Shown here piece after piece: positions 52,268 to 62,771 of a stretch of DNA of 64,000 bases. Under the pieces are notes generated by a model. The model made no database searches. It worked only from the letters and a program-made list of their open reading frames with translations, and was not told the DNA's origin. Position numbers and translations under genes: made by a program. How positions within the stretch are numbered: the stretch's first letter is position 1; each line of letters starts with the position of its first letter. Source of the stretch: an uncultured Pelagibacteraceae bacterium (GTDB lineage Bacteria > Pseudomonadota > Alphaproteobacteria > Pelagibacterales > Pelagibacteraceae); the NCBI GenBank assembly GCA_902582315.1, contig CACHRP010000005.1:1-64000 (forward strand), read 5' to 3'.

Positions 52268-53809
52268 TTATTTTATCTCCCTATTTGTTTTTAAAAAAAA
52301 AATTAAGCTAATATAAATAGTGATAAAATAAAAGAACATATTATTCCCATATTTAGAAAAAAAAGTTTTTTTAGGGTTTTTTATTTGGTTTATTTCAATT
52401 ACTCCCTCATAAGTTGACTCTGACATTTTCAAAATTTGTCCATAAGGATCGACTAAAGCTGATGTTCCATTATTGGTTGATCTAATGATGCTTTTACCTT
52501 CTTCGATTGATCGAAAAATAGAGTGAGAAAAATGTTGATGAGGTCCGATTGATTGTCCAAACCATCCATCTTCTGATATATTTATTATTAAGTCATAATT
52601 TTTTTTTTGTGAAAGTCTGCCTGAATAAATAATTTCGTAACAAATTAATGGCAGAAAGCTTATATCGAATTCATAATTTTTTAAATTAATTATATTTCTT
52701 TTTTCACCAGATGAGTACGAATTGTAAAAATTCGTAATAGATTTTATACCTAAATTTTTTAAATACTTTTCTAAAGGTAAAAATTCACCAAATGGAACTA
52801 GTTTATTTTTATTATAAACTCCTATTTTATCTAAATTATTATTTACTACAGCCAATGAGTTAAAAGTTTTGTTATTAACAATATTGTTAACTCCAAATAT
52901 TATTAAATGCTTATCGCTAAATTTTTCGTTAAAAATATTTTTGTATTTTTTTAAATTATCCAATTCTGTGTTATTAAATACACCTTCGGGCCACACAAAT
53001 ATAGTTTTAGTATCTTTATTTGGTTTGCTTAATTGTATTAAACTTTGAAGTATATCTTCCTCATTTTCAGTATGGTAAAATCTCTCAATTCCAATTTTTG
53101 GAGAAACGATCTTTATTAAAAAATTATTATTTTTAAATGAAATTTCCTTCGATTTTTTAAGATTTAGATGACCAAATACAACACCAGAAATTAATAATAA
53201 TCCATATGAAATTACAAAATATTTATCGTATTTACCTTTGTTTAGGAAAAAAAGCGAAGGCAAAACAAATAATGTCAAACAAAATAAATTAAAACTATAT
53301 GTCCCGATCAATGAAAGTGTTTGCAACAAATAAGAAAAATCAGAGAATGAAAATGATATTAAGTTCCAAGGAAAACCTGATAAAATATTTCCTCTTAAAT
53401 ATTCTAAAATTGAAAGTAAGCCCGAAAAAGCTAAGACCAAAGATATATTGCTAAACTTTTTAAAATAAGAGAAAAAGTATGTAGCTAGTCCGTAAAATAT
53501 TCCTAGAAACAATGGAATTAAGACTAAGGCGGTTGGAATAAGTATTTTAAAATTTTGATCAAATGTAAGAGATATAGTTATCCAATACAAACTAGATATA
53601 AAATAACCAAAACCAAACATCCAACCATAAAAAAAATACTCCTTTTTAGATAATGAAAATCTTTGATTTGCAAAAAAAATAAATAATGCTGAAAATGTAA
53701 AAAAATTTATTAAAAAAAAGTTGTAAGGTGGTAGACTGAATGAACTTAATACCCCAAGAGAAATAATATAAACATAGGATAATAATTTTTTTTTTACAAT
53801 TTTTTTCAA
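52268..53809 (-). CDS. lnt: apolipoprotein N-acyltransferase
   Basis: Polytopic N-term plus nitrilase domain ([33 protein letters not shown]). Confidence 0.93.
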   Translation of the reverse strand: MKKIVKKKLLSYVYIISLGVLSSFSLPPYNFFLINFFTFSALFIFFANQRFSLSKKEYFFYGWMFGFGYFISSLYWITISLTFDQNFKILIPTALVLIPLFLGIFYGLATYFFSYFKKFSNISLVLAFSGLLSILEYLRGNILSGFPWNLISFSFSDFSYLLQTLSLIGTYSFNLFCLTLFVLPSLFFLNKGKYDKYFVISYGLLLISGVVFGHLNLKKSKEISFKNNNFLIKIVSPKIGIERFYHTENEEDILQSLIQLSKPNKDTKTIFVWPEGVFNNTELDNLKKYKNIFNEKFSDKHLIIFGVNNIVNNKTFNSLAVVNNNLDKIGVYNKNKLVPFGEFLPLEKYLKNLGIKSITNFYNSYSSGEKRNIINLKNYEFDISFLPLICYEIIYSGRLSQKKNYDLIINISEDGWFGQSIGPHQHFSHSIFRSIEEGKSIIRSTNNGTSALVDPYGQILKMSESTYEGVIEINQIKNPKKTFFSKYGNNMFFYFITIYISLIFFLKTNREIK

Positions 53810-54261
53810 ATCTTATTTTTCACCAAATTATAGATTTTATTTTCTTCTATTTGCATTTTATAAAAATCCTTGTTTTTTTTATGGTTAAATCCATTTAAAT
53901 GCAAAAAACCATGAATAAATATTTTTACAACTCTTTTTTTAAATTCTAGTAGTTTTATCGTTTTTGGTTTGTTCATAAATTCGTAACTTATGATTATATC
54001 TCCTAAATAAAAAAATTTATTGTCAATTCTTTTTTTAATTGGAAAAGATAATATATCTGTAGCTTTATTTTTTTTTCGAAAAATTCTATTCAGTTTTTTT
54101 ATTTTTGAATTACTTGATAATAAGACTGTGATAATTGTTTTTTTATTTTTTAAAATATATTTTTTAGGTAAATTTTTTAATATTTTATTAAATAAAAAAG
54201 TAATGTTTCTTATTTTCTTTTTCCAAGCTGTGTTATCTATGATAACTTCAGCTTTAATCAT
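53806..54261 (-). CDS. ybeY: endoribonuclease YbeY
   Basis: NKATDILSFP, FIHGFLHLNGFNHKK zinc motif. Confidence 0.92.
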   Translation of the reverse strand: MIKAEVIIDNTAWKKKIRNITFLFNKILKNLPKKYILKNKKTIITVLLSSNSKIKKLNRIFRKKNKATDILSFPIKKRIDNKFFYLGDIIISYEFMNKPKTIKLLEFKKRVVKIFIHGFLHLNGFNHKKNKDFYKMQIEENKIYNLVKNKI

Positions 54262-55255
54262 CTTTTTGATTTGAATAGGCTTTTACTATTTTCGAAACTA
54301 GTGGATGCCTCACTACATCTGAATGATCAAAATCAACTACTGAAATTTCATCTAGGTGACCTATAAGATTTTTAGATCTATTTAAGCCTGATAAAGATTT
54401 ATTTGGCAAATCTATTTGTGATGGATCGCCATTAACAACTATTTTAGAGTTTTCCCCAATTCTCGTTAAAAACATTTTAATTTGTGTATCGGTTGCATTT
54501 TGAGCCTCATCTAAAATTGCAAATGAATTTTTTAATGTTCTTCCTCGCATAAATGCCAGTGGTGCAATTTCAATATCTCCAATCTCTATTTTTTTTTGAA
54601 TTTTTTCAAAGTCCAACAAATCATATAAAGAATCGTATAAAGGTCTGAGATAAGGATCAACTTTTTCCCTCATATCTCCAGGCAAAAAACCAAGCCTTTC
54701 TCCAGCTTCAACTGCGGGCCTGGATAAAATAATTCTTTCAATCTTTTTTTCTAAAAGCATAGTTAATGCAACGGCAACAGCTAAAAAGGTTTTTCCAGTT
54801 CCTGCTGGACCTGTAGAAATTATGATTTCACTTTCTTTTAAAGCTCTAACATATTCTTTTTGTTTTTCAGATCTTGGAATAACTGATTTTTTTGGTGTCT
54901 TAATTATATATTCAATTTTTTGACCAGTATTGCTATTTTCGCTTATCATAAATTTGTTTATTGAAGATAATATATCTTTTTTCTCTATCGATCCATTATT
55001 TATAAATTGATCAGAAAGAAACATAATTGCATTTTTCACTATTTCATTATTCTTTTGATCACTTTTAATAATTATAGAATTACCTCTAAAGTATAAATTT
55101 GTTCCAGTTAATTTCTCAAGTTCTTTAAGATTTTTATTAAATTCACCAACTACACCCATCAATAGGTCATTATCTTGAAATATTACACTTAGGCTATCAT
55201 TATCAGAGTAAACAAAATTTATTTTACTTTTAAAATTTGAACTAGTTTTATTCAA
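54254..55255 (-). CDS. phoH: PhoH-like ATPase (YbeZ)
   Basis: STGPAGTGKTFLAVAVA, RPAVEAGERLGFLPGDMREKVDPYLRPLYD. Confidence 0.95.
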   Translation of the reverse strand: MNKTSSNFKSKINFVYSDNDSLSVIFQDNDLLMGVVGEFNKNLKELEKLTGTNLYFRGNSIIIKSDQKNNEIVKNAIMFLSDQFINNGSIEKKDILSSINKFMISENSNTGQKIEYIIKTPKKSVIPRSEKQKEYVRALKESEIIISTGPAGTGKTFLAVAVALTMLLEKKIERIILSRPAVEAGERLGFLPGDMREKVDPYLRPLYDSLYDLLDFEKIQKKIEIGDIEIAPLAFMRGRTLKNSFAILDEAQNATDTQIKMFLTRIGENSKIVVNGDPSQIDLPNKSLSGLNRSKNLIGHLDEISVVDFDHSDVVRHPLVSKIVKAYSNQKDD

Positions 55256-55257
55256 TT

Positions 55258-56598
55258 CTATGCTGCTTTAAATTTATATTTATTACTAAATTCACCAATC
55301 AAAGTATTTTGATTTGTTTTCACCACTTTAACTTGAACAACTTTTCCAATTAAACTCTTGCTACCCTCAAAAATAACTGAATTCATATATATATTTCTTC
55401 CAAATAATTTTTTTTGTTCCTTAATTTCATTTTCTACTAAGACATCAATATATTTATTTTCAAAAGATTTGTTTTTTAATTTTTGATATCCAAATAATTT
55501 TTCTTGTATAATTTTCAGTCTTACCTTGGAAATTTTTTCATCGATTGGTTTTAATTTTGAAGCAGTTGTACCTGGTCTTGGACTAAAAATAAAAGAGAAT
55601 GAATTTATAAATTTAATTGTATCTATTAGTTTTATTGTATTTTCAAAATCTTCGATCTCTTCTCCTGGGTATCCAATAATAAAGTCGCTCGAGAATTCTA
55701 TTTTCTCATTAATTTTTTTCAAATAATTAAATGTAGAAATATATTCCTTTACCTTATGTTTTCTGTTCATTAATTTTAATATTTTATCAGAACCAGATTG
55801 TATTGGTAAATGAACGAGTGGCATCAGTTTTTTTGAATTTTTATAACAGTCTAATAAATCTTTAGTCATATCTCTTGGATGAGAAGTTGTATAACGTATT
55901 CTCTCAATGCCATTAATTTTCTCAAGAGACATGATTAGATCTGAGAGTCGAAATTCTTTACTTACTTCTTTATACCTATATGCATTCACATTTTGTCCTA
56001 ATAAAATTATTTCCTTAGAACCATTTTGAACCATCCTATTTGCTTCATCGATTATTTGATTAAAAGGTCTTGAATATTCTGGTCCTCGTGTATACGGAAC
56101 GACACAGAAGTGACAAAATTTATCACATCCTTCTTGTATCGTTAAAAATGATGAAACTTTACTATTCTTATTTTGTATTTTGCTTAAGTAATTAAATTTT
56201 TCTAAGGTATCAAAATCTGTAATCTCATTTTTCTGTTTATTTTTTTCAAATTTTAAAATAGTTTCGTTAAGCTTATGATAGGATTGTGGTCCAATAACTA
56301 AATCTATGTAAGGTTCTCTATTTAACATCTCAGAATTTTCAGCTTGTGCAACACATCCAACGACTATCACTAATGGTTTTTTTTTATTGAGAAACGCCTC
56401 CCTTACTCTACCGATTTCATGATAGACTTTTTCTTTAGCTTTATCCCTTATGTGACAAGTGTTTAAAACAAAACAATTTGCAGAGTCTAAATCTTCGGAT
56501 TTTTCGTATCCAATATTTTTAAGAGTATCGGTTATTTTGTCAGAGTCATAAACATTCATCTGACAACCAAATGTTTTAACAAATACTTTTTTTGACAT
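55258..56598 (-). CDS. miaB: tRNA-2-methylthio-N6-dimethylallyladenosine synthase
   Basis: KTFGCQMNVYDSDK, GCDKFCHFCVVPYTRG radical-SAM motif, C-terminal TRAM. Confidence 0.95.
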   Translation of the reverse strand: MSKKVFVKTFGCQMNVYDSDKITDTLKNIGYEKSEDLDSANCFVLNTCHIRDKAKEKVYHEIGRVREAFLNKKKPLVIVVGCVAQAENSEMLNREPYIDLVIGPQSYHKLNETILKFEKNKQKNEITDFDTLEKFNYLSKIQNKNSKVSSFLTIQEGCDKFCHFCVVPYTRGPEYSRPFNQIIDEANRMVQNGSKEIILLGQNVNAYRYKEVSKEFRLSDLIMSLEKINGIERIRYTTSHPRDMTKDLLDCYKNSKKLMPLVHLPIQSGSDKILKLMNRKHKVKEYISTFNYLKKINEKIEFSSDFIIGYPGEEIEDFENTIKLIDTIKFINSFSFIFSPRPGTTASKLKPIDEKISKVRLKIIQEKLFGYQKLKNKSFENKYIDVLVENEIKEQKKLFGRNIYMNSVIFEGSKSLIGKVVQVKVVKTNQNTLIGEFSNKYKFKAA

Positions 56599-57030
56599 TA
56601 ATTATTTTTTTTTTTGACACCGTATAATTCAAGTTTATGATCAACTAGTTCATATCCATACTTTTCTGCAACTTTTTTTTGTAAATTTTCAATTTCGTTG
56701 TCAACAAATTCTATAATCTCTCCTGTTTTAACATCAATCAAATGATCATGATGACTCTCTCTCAATTCCTCATACCTTGCTTTCCCTCCTTTAAAATCGT
56801 GTTTAGTTAAAATGCCTGCTTCTTCAAAAAAGCTTTACAGTTCTATAAACTGTAGCAATACTGATTTTAGGGTCAATTTTAAGTACTCTTTTATAGAGTT
56901 CGTCGACGTCTGGATGATCGGACTCTCCATAATTTTTTTTTGACTCTGAAACAACTCTTGCAATGGTTTTTCTTTGGTCAGTAAGTTTTACTCCTTTTGC
57001 TAAACATTTTTGCTCAATTGTATCTGACAT
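56598..57030 (-). pseudogene. fur: ferric uptake regulator Fur, reading frame split by a single-nucleotide insertion
   Basis: Frame 1: MSDTIEQKCLAKGVKLTDQRKTIARVV...IATVYRTVKLF* (56824-57030). Removing one T from the T6 run at 56826-56831 restores EEAGILTKHDFKGGKARYEELRESHHDHLIDVKTGEIIEFVDNEIENLQKKVAEKYGYELVDHKLELYGVKKKNN*. Confidence 0.88.
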
Positions 57031-57038
57031 ATTTTATT

Positions 57039-57449
57039 TTAACTTAAATAAACAGGTTTAATCAAATTTTTTTTAATATTAAATTTATTACATAAATTGG
57101 GCAATTCTCCTAGGTTTTTTAAGTTCCATTGATAATCATGATTTTTTTTTTTATGTTTTAAATCGAGGTAGCTATAAGCATAATAATCGATCTTTTTGGA
57201 CATATGTATGGCTTTAACAATAGATAATGAATTTCTTATACCGGCATAACTTCCTGGTCCTCTATTGACGTATATTTTTTTAATTTTCTCTAATTTAGTT
57301 TTATATTTTAATATAAATTTATTAATTAAAATTATCAATTTATCATAATTCTTTTTACTATTAATGTAAGTGCCTGTATAAATATTTTTATTTAAAATGA
57401 GGCCTAATAAAATTTTTTCACCTGTTGCATCTATTATTAATGTTTTCAT
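57039..57449 (-). CDS. tsaB: TsaB-like tRNA threonylcarbamoyladenosine biosynthesis protein, short form
   Basis: MKTLIIDATGEKILLGLI, VNRGPGSYAGIRNSLSIVKAI; only 136 aa, ends KPVYLS. Confidence 0.8.
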   Translation of the reverse strand: MKTLIIDATGEKILLGLILNKNIYTGTYINSKKNYDKLIILINKFILKYKTKLEKIKKIYVNRGPGSYAGIRNSLSIVKAIHMSKKIDYYAYSYLDLKHKKKNHDYQWNLKNLGELPNLCNKFNIKKNLIKPVYLS

Positions 57450-58455
57450 AATATTTTTCTTTCTTACTATTAGTGTAAAAACGGATGAAAATAAAATTAA
57501 ATTTTTTGCAAATGATAGAGGCGTTCTTTCAATTATGTATCATAGATTTGACGAAAATAAATATCCATCTACTAATATACGGATGGAAATTTTCAAAAAA
57601 CACATGGAAATTATAAGAGAAAAAAAATATAATTTTTTAAGTCCAGACGATTTCGATAAAAATTTTCATAAAGTGAAATCAAATAAAGATATACTAATTA
57701 CTATTGATGATGGTTTTTCATCTTTCTATAAACATGCTTGGCCATATTTAAAAGAGAGAAAAATTCCATTTATATTGTTTATTTCTACTGAGGCAATTGG
57801 AAAAAATGGATACATGAACTGGGAACAAATAAAAGAAATTGAAAAAGAAAATTTTGCATTTATAGGAAATCATTCTCATTCACATAAGTATCTATTAGAA
57901 TTCGGTCTTGATCATTTTAAAAATGATATATTAAAGTCCATAGAGATTTTTGAGACCAATCTCGGTTATAATCCTATTTATTTTTCATATCCATTTGGTG
58001 AATTTAGCCTTGAACAAACTTCTTTTATAAAAAAATATTTTAAATATGGTTTTGGTCAACACTCAGGAGTTATAGATGTAAATAAAGATCCATATGAATT
58101 ACCAAGATTTCCTATAAATGAAAAATATGGCGAGTTAGAAAGATTTGCATTTAATATAGATTTATTGCCATTGGAGTATAAGAAAGTAATACCTGAAGAT
58201 AAGTATATTGTTAATAACAATCCTCCTAAATTAGAAATTGAATTTTTCAAAAACCAAAAAAATTTAGATAAAATTAATTGTTTTTCAGATGAAGGTGATG
58301 GATGGAAAAAAACAAATATTATGTATGAGGGCAAAAAACTTATTGTAAACTTTTCTGATAAATTTAATTTTCGAAGAGGAAGAATTAATTGTTCACTTAA
58401 CGATACAGATGGTTGGCGATGGTTTGGTTTGCAATTTTCTGTAAAACTGAATTAG
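57397..58455 (+). CDS. polysaccharide deacetylase family protein, secreted
   Basis: LSIMYHRFDENKYPSTNI, ITIDDGFSSFYKHAWPYLKE, GNHSHSHKYL; signal-peptide-like INVFIIFFFLTISVKT. Confidence 0.87.
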   Translation: MRPNKIFSPVASIINVFIIFFFLTISVKTDENKIKFFANDRGVLSIMYHRFDENKYPSTNIRMEIFKKHMEIIREKKYNFLSPDDFDKNFHKVKSNKDILITIDDGFSSFYKHAWPYLKERKIPFILFISTEAIGKNGYMNWEQIKEIEKENFAFIGNHSHSHKYLLEFGLDHFKNDILKSIEIFETNLGYNPIYFSYPFGEFSLEQTSFIKKYFKYGFGQHSGVIDVNKDPYELPRFPINEKYGELERFAFNIDLLPLEYKKVIPEDKYIVNNNPPKLEIEFFKNQKNLDKINCFSDEGDGWKKTNIMYEGKKLIVNFSDKFNFRRGRINCSLNDTDGWRWFGLQFSVKLN

Positions 58456-59579
58456 ATTATATTTTTTAACTGAAAGCTAGATGGTAATAATTTTACTTTA
58501 TCAAAATCTTGTAAATTATTTTGTTTAATAATTTGTTTTATTATTTTTGTATATTCTTTACCCGTAGCTGCGTATTTGTCCAAATAATCTGCTAAAATTA
58601 AACTATTTAATTCTTCATCACTGTCTCTCATATTTGCTCTTTCAGATCTAAAATCTTTATAACTTCCATGCGTATTCAAATTTCTCTGATATGCTCTTAC
58701 AGATGCTTTTAAAACTTTAAATTTCATTACTTTATGTTTCTCTTCAGAGTCTGTACCTGCAGGCTTTATACCCTCGCCTGACCACGTCCACTGACCAAAG
58801 AGTGCATTTCCCTCAATTGCAAACCTGGAGGTTCCCCATCCACTCTCTTTTGCTGCTTGAGCAATTGCAAGGGAAACTGGCACAATATCCATTCGAACTT
58901 TTAAAGTAGACAAATCTTTATTTAAAACACCATATTGTTTAAATTTAGAATTTAACCATTTTTTTTCAGAGTCTGAATTCATATTTCTATTAAGGATTTT
59001 AAAGAGTTTTTTTCTATCTATTATAATTCTGTTATTTTCTTCAAGAATTAAAGGCAAGACAATTTTAATAAATAAATTTTTCTTTTTTTTTGTGTTTTCG
59101 ATATTTCTTATTTCTGATGGAAGCAAAGACAGATTTATTGGTTTAACTATTTTACTCTTTCTCACATTATCTAAACTATATTTAGTATCTTTAAAAAGTT
59201 GATTTATTGTTGCGGCACTTAATCTTACTGTATCAGTTGGGACTTCCTCAATAGATAAGATGTCTTCGAATAAATTTTCTAAATCTAAACCCTCATCAAT
59301 ACTTTTTTGATTAATTGATTTGCCATCTAATACTTTCTGAAAATTAACATTTGAATTATTATCGATTGTCGATTTGCTTACGTTTATATCATCTTTAATA
59401 TTCACAGACAAAGGTATCAGTGTAGATACTAAAATTAAAGCAAAGCTGAATAAAGCAGTAAAATAAAAGCTTTTGAAATCATTTAAAAAAAAATTATTTT
59501 TTTTTTTTTTGATCACAAAACCCTTTTCTGTAAGGATTTTCTTTATCTTGTTAAGATTAAATTTTTTTGTTTTAAGCAT
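58452..59579 (-). CDS. Bax/FlgJ-like glucosaminidase-domain protein, membrane anchored
   Basis: AIAQAAKESGWGTSRFAIEGNALFGQWTW, LNTHGSYKDFRSERA; N-terminal TM. Confidence 0.85.
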   Translation of the reverse strand: MLKTKKFNLNKIKKILTEKGFVIKKKKNNFFLNDFKSFYFTALFSFALILVSTLIPLSVNIKDDINVSKSTIDNNSNVNFQKVLDGKSINQKSIDEGLDLENLFEDILSIEEVPTDTVRLSAATINQLFKDTKYSLDNVRKSKIVKPINLSLLPSEIRNIENTKKKKNLFIKIVLPLILEENNRIIIDRKKLFKILNRNMNSDSEKKWLNSKFKQYGVLNKDLSTLKVRMDIVPVSLAIAQAAKESGWGTSRFAIEGNALFGQWTWSGEGIKPAGTDSEEKHKVMKFKVLKASVRAYQRNLNTHGSYKDFRSERANMRDSDEELNSLILADYLDKYAATGKEYTKIIKQIIKQNNLQDFDKVKLLPSSFQLKNII

Positions 59580-59595
59580 AAAAATTATATACCTT

Positions 59596-60138
59596 TTATT
59601 CTGCCTCCACTTGTTTTATGTCTGGAATATAATGTTGAAGTAAATTTTGAACTCCACGTTTTAAAGTAATTGTTGAACTTGGACATCCAGAACAACTTCC
59701 CTGAAGTTTTACTTTTACTACTCCATTTTTATAATTCAAAAATTTAATATCTCCACCATCATTAGCAACTGCAGGTTTTACTTTGGTTTCTAAAATATGA
59801 ATAATTTTTTTTTCTATATCCTTATAACTCTCCTCAGTTTTACCATTTTGATTCTTGTGAAGAATAAGATTATTTCCTTGCGCAAAAAAATCATTAATCA
59901 AAGAAATTACAATGTGTTTTATATCCTCCCATTTCGTTTTTTCATTTTTATTTACAGATAAAAAATCTAAACCCAAAAATACACTTTCCACACCATCAAT
60001 TGATAAAATATCTCTTATTAAATAATTATCTGTTTGATCCTTATTTAAAAATTCAACAGAATCAACATTTGAGATTTTTATTCCAGGTAAGAATTTTAGA
60101 GAATTCGGATTTGGTGTTTTTTGTGTTTGTATAAACAT
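59596..60138 (-). CDS. NifU-family Fe-S scaffold protein (NfuA-like)
   Basis: MFIQTQKTPNPNSLKFLPG N-term and VKLQGSCSGCPSSTITLKRGVQNLL. Confidence 0.94.
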   Translation of the reverse strand: MFIQTQKTPNPNSLKFLPGIKISNVDSVEFLNKDQTDNYLIRDILSIDGVESVFLGLDFLSVNKNEKTKWEDIKHIVISLINDFFAQGNNLILHKNQNGKTEESYKDIEKKIIHILETKVKPAVANDGGDIKFLNYKNGVVKVKLQGSCSGCPSSTITLKRGVQNLLQHYIPDIKQVEAE

Positions 60139-60181
60139 ATAATTATATATAGTTATTATGATTTAAATTTGAAGTATTTTT

Positions 60182-61183
60182 TCAAAATCCTATTTTTTTT
60201 TTGATATCGTTTACTTTTTTACTAGCTATTTTTTCAGCTTTTGATGCTCCCGATAACAATATTTCATCAATATATCTCTCGTCCTTTAGAAGTTTGTTAA
60301 TTTCTTCAGATATTGGGTAAATTTTTTCAACTAATGCATCGGATAAACTATTTTTAAAATCTGAAAAATTTTTACCTTTGAATTCATCTATAGTCAGATC
60401 TAAATTTTGATTCTGTATACTCGAAAATATCCCATACAAATTATTTAACTCTGGTCTTTTTTGAAGTTCACTGTCATTGTCAGGCAATATTCCACTATCA
60501 GTTTTTGCTTTTTTTATTTTATTCACGATCTGGTCCTTATTATCAGTCAAGTTTATTCTGCTTTGATCAGAAGGATCAGATTTACTCATCTTTTTTTTTC
60601 CATCTTTTAAACTCATTATTCTTGAAAAATTTTGCTGGATTAAAGGTTCAGGCTCAATTAAAAAATTTGGAGCATTAAAATCTGAGTTAAATTTTTGCGC
60701 TATGTCTCTTGTAAGTTCAAGATGCTGTTTTTGATCTTCCCCGACAGGTACGTGTGTTGCATCATAAAGAAGTATATCTGAAGCCATCAAAATTGGGTAA
60801 ATATAAAGTCCAACGCTAGCTTTTTCTTTGTCCTTACCAGCTTTTTCTTTAAATTGTGTCATTCTGTTTAACCACCCCATTCTAGCAACGCAACCCAGAA
60901 TCCACGCGCCCTCAGCATGAGATGAAACCATTGATTGGTTAAAAATAATACTTTTTTTTGGGTCTAGCCCGCTAGCTAAAAACGCAGCAGTTGTCTCCCT
61001 TATATTTTTTTTTAAAGTCTCGGGATCTTGTTTTATTGTTATTGCGTGAAGATCAACAACACAATAAATACAAGCATTATCTTTTTCTTTTTGCAAATTC
61101 ACAAAATTTTTGATTGCACCTAAATAATTTCCTAAATGTAAATTTCCGGTAGGTTGCACTCCTGAAAATATTTTTTTTGACAT
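60182..61183 (-). CDS. trpS: tryptophanyl-tRNA synthetase
   Basis: [35 protein letters not shown]. Confidence 0.97.
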   Translation of the reverse strand: MSKKIFSGVQPTGNLHLGNYLGAIKNFVNLQKEKDNACIYCVVDLHAITIKQDPETLKKNIRETTAAFLASGLDPKKSIIFNQSMVSSHAEGAWILGCVARMGWLNRMTQFKEKAGKDKEKASVGLYIYPILMASDILLYDATHVPVGEDQKQHLELTRDIAQKFNSDFNAPNFLIEPEPLIQQNFSRIMSLKDGKKKMSKSDPSDQSRINLTDNKDQIVNKIKKAKTDSGILPDNDSELQKRPELNNLYGIFSSIQNQNLDLTIDEFKGKNFSDFKNSLSDALVEKIYPISEEINKLLKDERYIDEILLSGASKAEKIASKKVNDIKKKIGF

Positions 61184-61188
61184 TGTAA

Positions 61189-62718
61189 TTAATACCTTAT
61201 TTTAATATCGGATGTTTTGAAAGCTTTTGTAAATATTGATATAAGCATATAGATTAGAAAAGTTATAGCAACAATTGTAATAATTGTTAAAAGTTTATAT
61301 TTACTTTCATAGACTAAAAAATCACTAAAATAATTTAAGAGATTATAAAACAAAAAAGATGTTAAAATTGAAGAAAATAAAATTTTTATCAAAATTAGAT
61401 ATGAGATACTAATAATTGCAAAATATTTTTTTTTAATTAGGTAAAAAAATAAAATTATTGCATTGAACCACGAAGAAATGGTTGTTGCTATTGGAATTAT
61501 AATAAATCCTATATCTGAAAAAAAATATAAACTTATACTAATATTTATAATTACTGAATAAACTGAATAAATAAATGGTATTCTAGTATTGTGTCTAGCG
61601 AAAATGAAGCTTGAGAAAACTTTTATGAGAGCAAATGCTGGCAATCCTAAAGCAAAATAAAATAATGCATTAGCAGAGTTTTTTACACTTAAAATATCAA
61701 AAGATCCATATCCAAAAAGTGCTGAGGTAATTTGTTCGGATGAAATTAAAAGTGCGAAAGTAGCTGGTAAACATAAAAATAAGCTTAGTTCTAGAGATTT
61801 ATTTTGAATTGCATTTATTTTTTTACTATTTTTTTGTTCAACATATTTACTCAAATTAGGAAGCAATACTGTACCGATTGCAATTCCAGCTATAGCCAAA
61901 TTAATTTGATATATTCTATCTGCATAATAAAGGTATGAAACTGCACTTGCCTGAAAAGATGCAATAATTGTTCCAACCAAAATATTTATCTGCGTGACTC
62001 CAGAGGAAAATATACTAGGTATCAATTTTTTAAAAAAAAACTTTAGTCTTTGGTCGAAAATTATTTTTAAATTAAATTTTGGAAAAAAGTATTTTCTTGT
62101 AAAAAAAATTAGAAATATTAGCTGAACAAAACCTGCTATAGTAACAGCATAAGATAAATAAAAAACTAGAGTATCATTTAAGTAATTTGCAAAAAGTAGG
62201 GTTAAGATTAAAAATATATTTAATATTATAGGGGCCGCTGATGCGATAGCAAATTTGTTATATGAATTTAATATTGCTCCAAAAAAAGATGATAAACTTA
62301 CAAACAAAAGAAATGGAAAGGTAATTCTTGTTAAATTAATAGTCAAACCCAACTTATCTGAACTCTCTGTGAAACCTGGAGCAATTAAAAAAACGAATAT
62401 CGGCATGAAAATTTCTACAATCACAATAATAAAAAGAAGACACAAAATTAAAGAGTTAAATATATTGTTCGCAAACTTCCCTGCATTCTCTTTTCCTTTA
62501 TCTAATTCGGTCATATAGCTTGGCACAAATGCAGAATTAAATGTTCCCTCGGAAAAAAGTCTTCTAAATGTGTTTGGAATTCTAAAAGCAACAAAGAAAG
62601 CATCTGCTATAGGTCCTGAGCCTAAGAAAATAGCAATTAAAACGTCTCTCACATATCCTAGAACTCGGCTAATTATAACAAAGAAGCTATATGTGCTTGT
62701 TGACTTAATCAGATTCAT
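61189..62718 (-). CDS. murJ: lipid II flippase MurJ
   Basis: [51 protein letters not shown]. Confidence 0.96.
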   Translation of the reverse strand: MNLIKSTSTYSFFVIISRVLGYVRDVLIAIFLGSGPIADAFFVAFRIPNTFRRLFSEGTFNSAFVPSYMTELDKGKENAGKFANNIFNSLILCLLFIIVIVEIFMPIFVFLIAPGFTESSDKLGLTINLTRITFPFLLFVSLSSFFGAILNSYNKFAIASAAPIILNIFLILTLLFANYLNDTLVFYLSYAVTIAGFVQLIFLIFFTRKYFFPKFNLKIIFDQRLKFFFKKLIPSIFSSGVTQINILVGTIIASFQASAVSYLYYADRIYQINLAIAGIAIGTVLLPNLSKYVEQKNSKKINAIQNKSLELSLFLCLPATFALLISSEQITSALFGYGSFDILSVKNSANALFYFALGLPAFALIKVFSSFIFARHNTRIPFIYSVYSVIINISISLYFFSDIGFIIIPIATTISSWFNAIILFFYLIKKKYFAIISISYLILIKILFSSILTSFLFYNLLNYFSDFLVYESKYKLLTIITIVAITFLIYMLISIFTKAFKTSDIKIRY

Positions 62719-62771
62719 AAATCATATTAGTCTTATAAATTAGTTCTATTTTTATATCTATTTAATAAACA

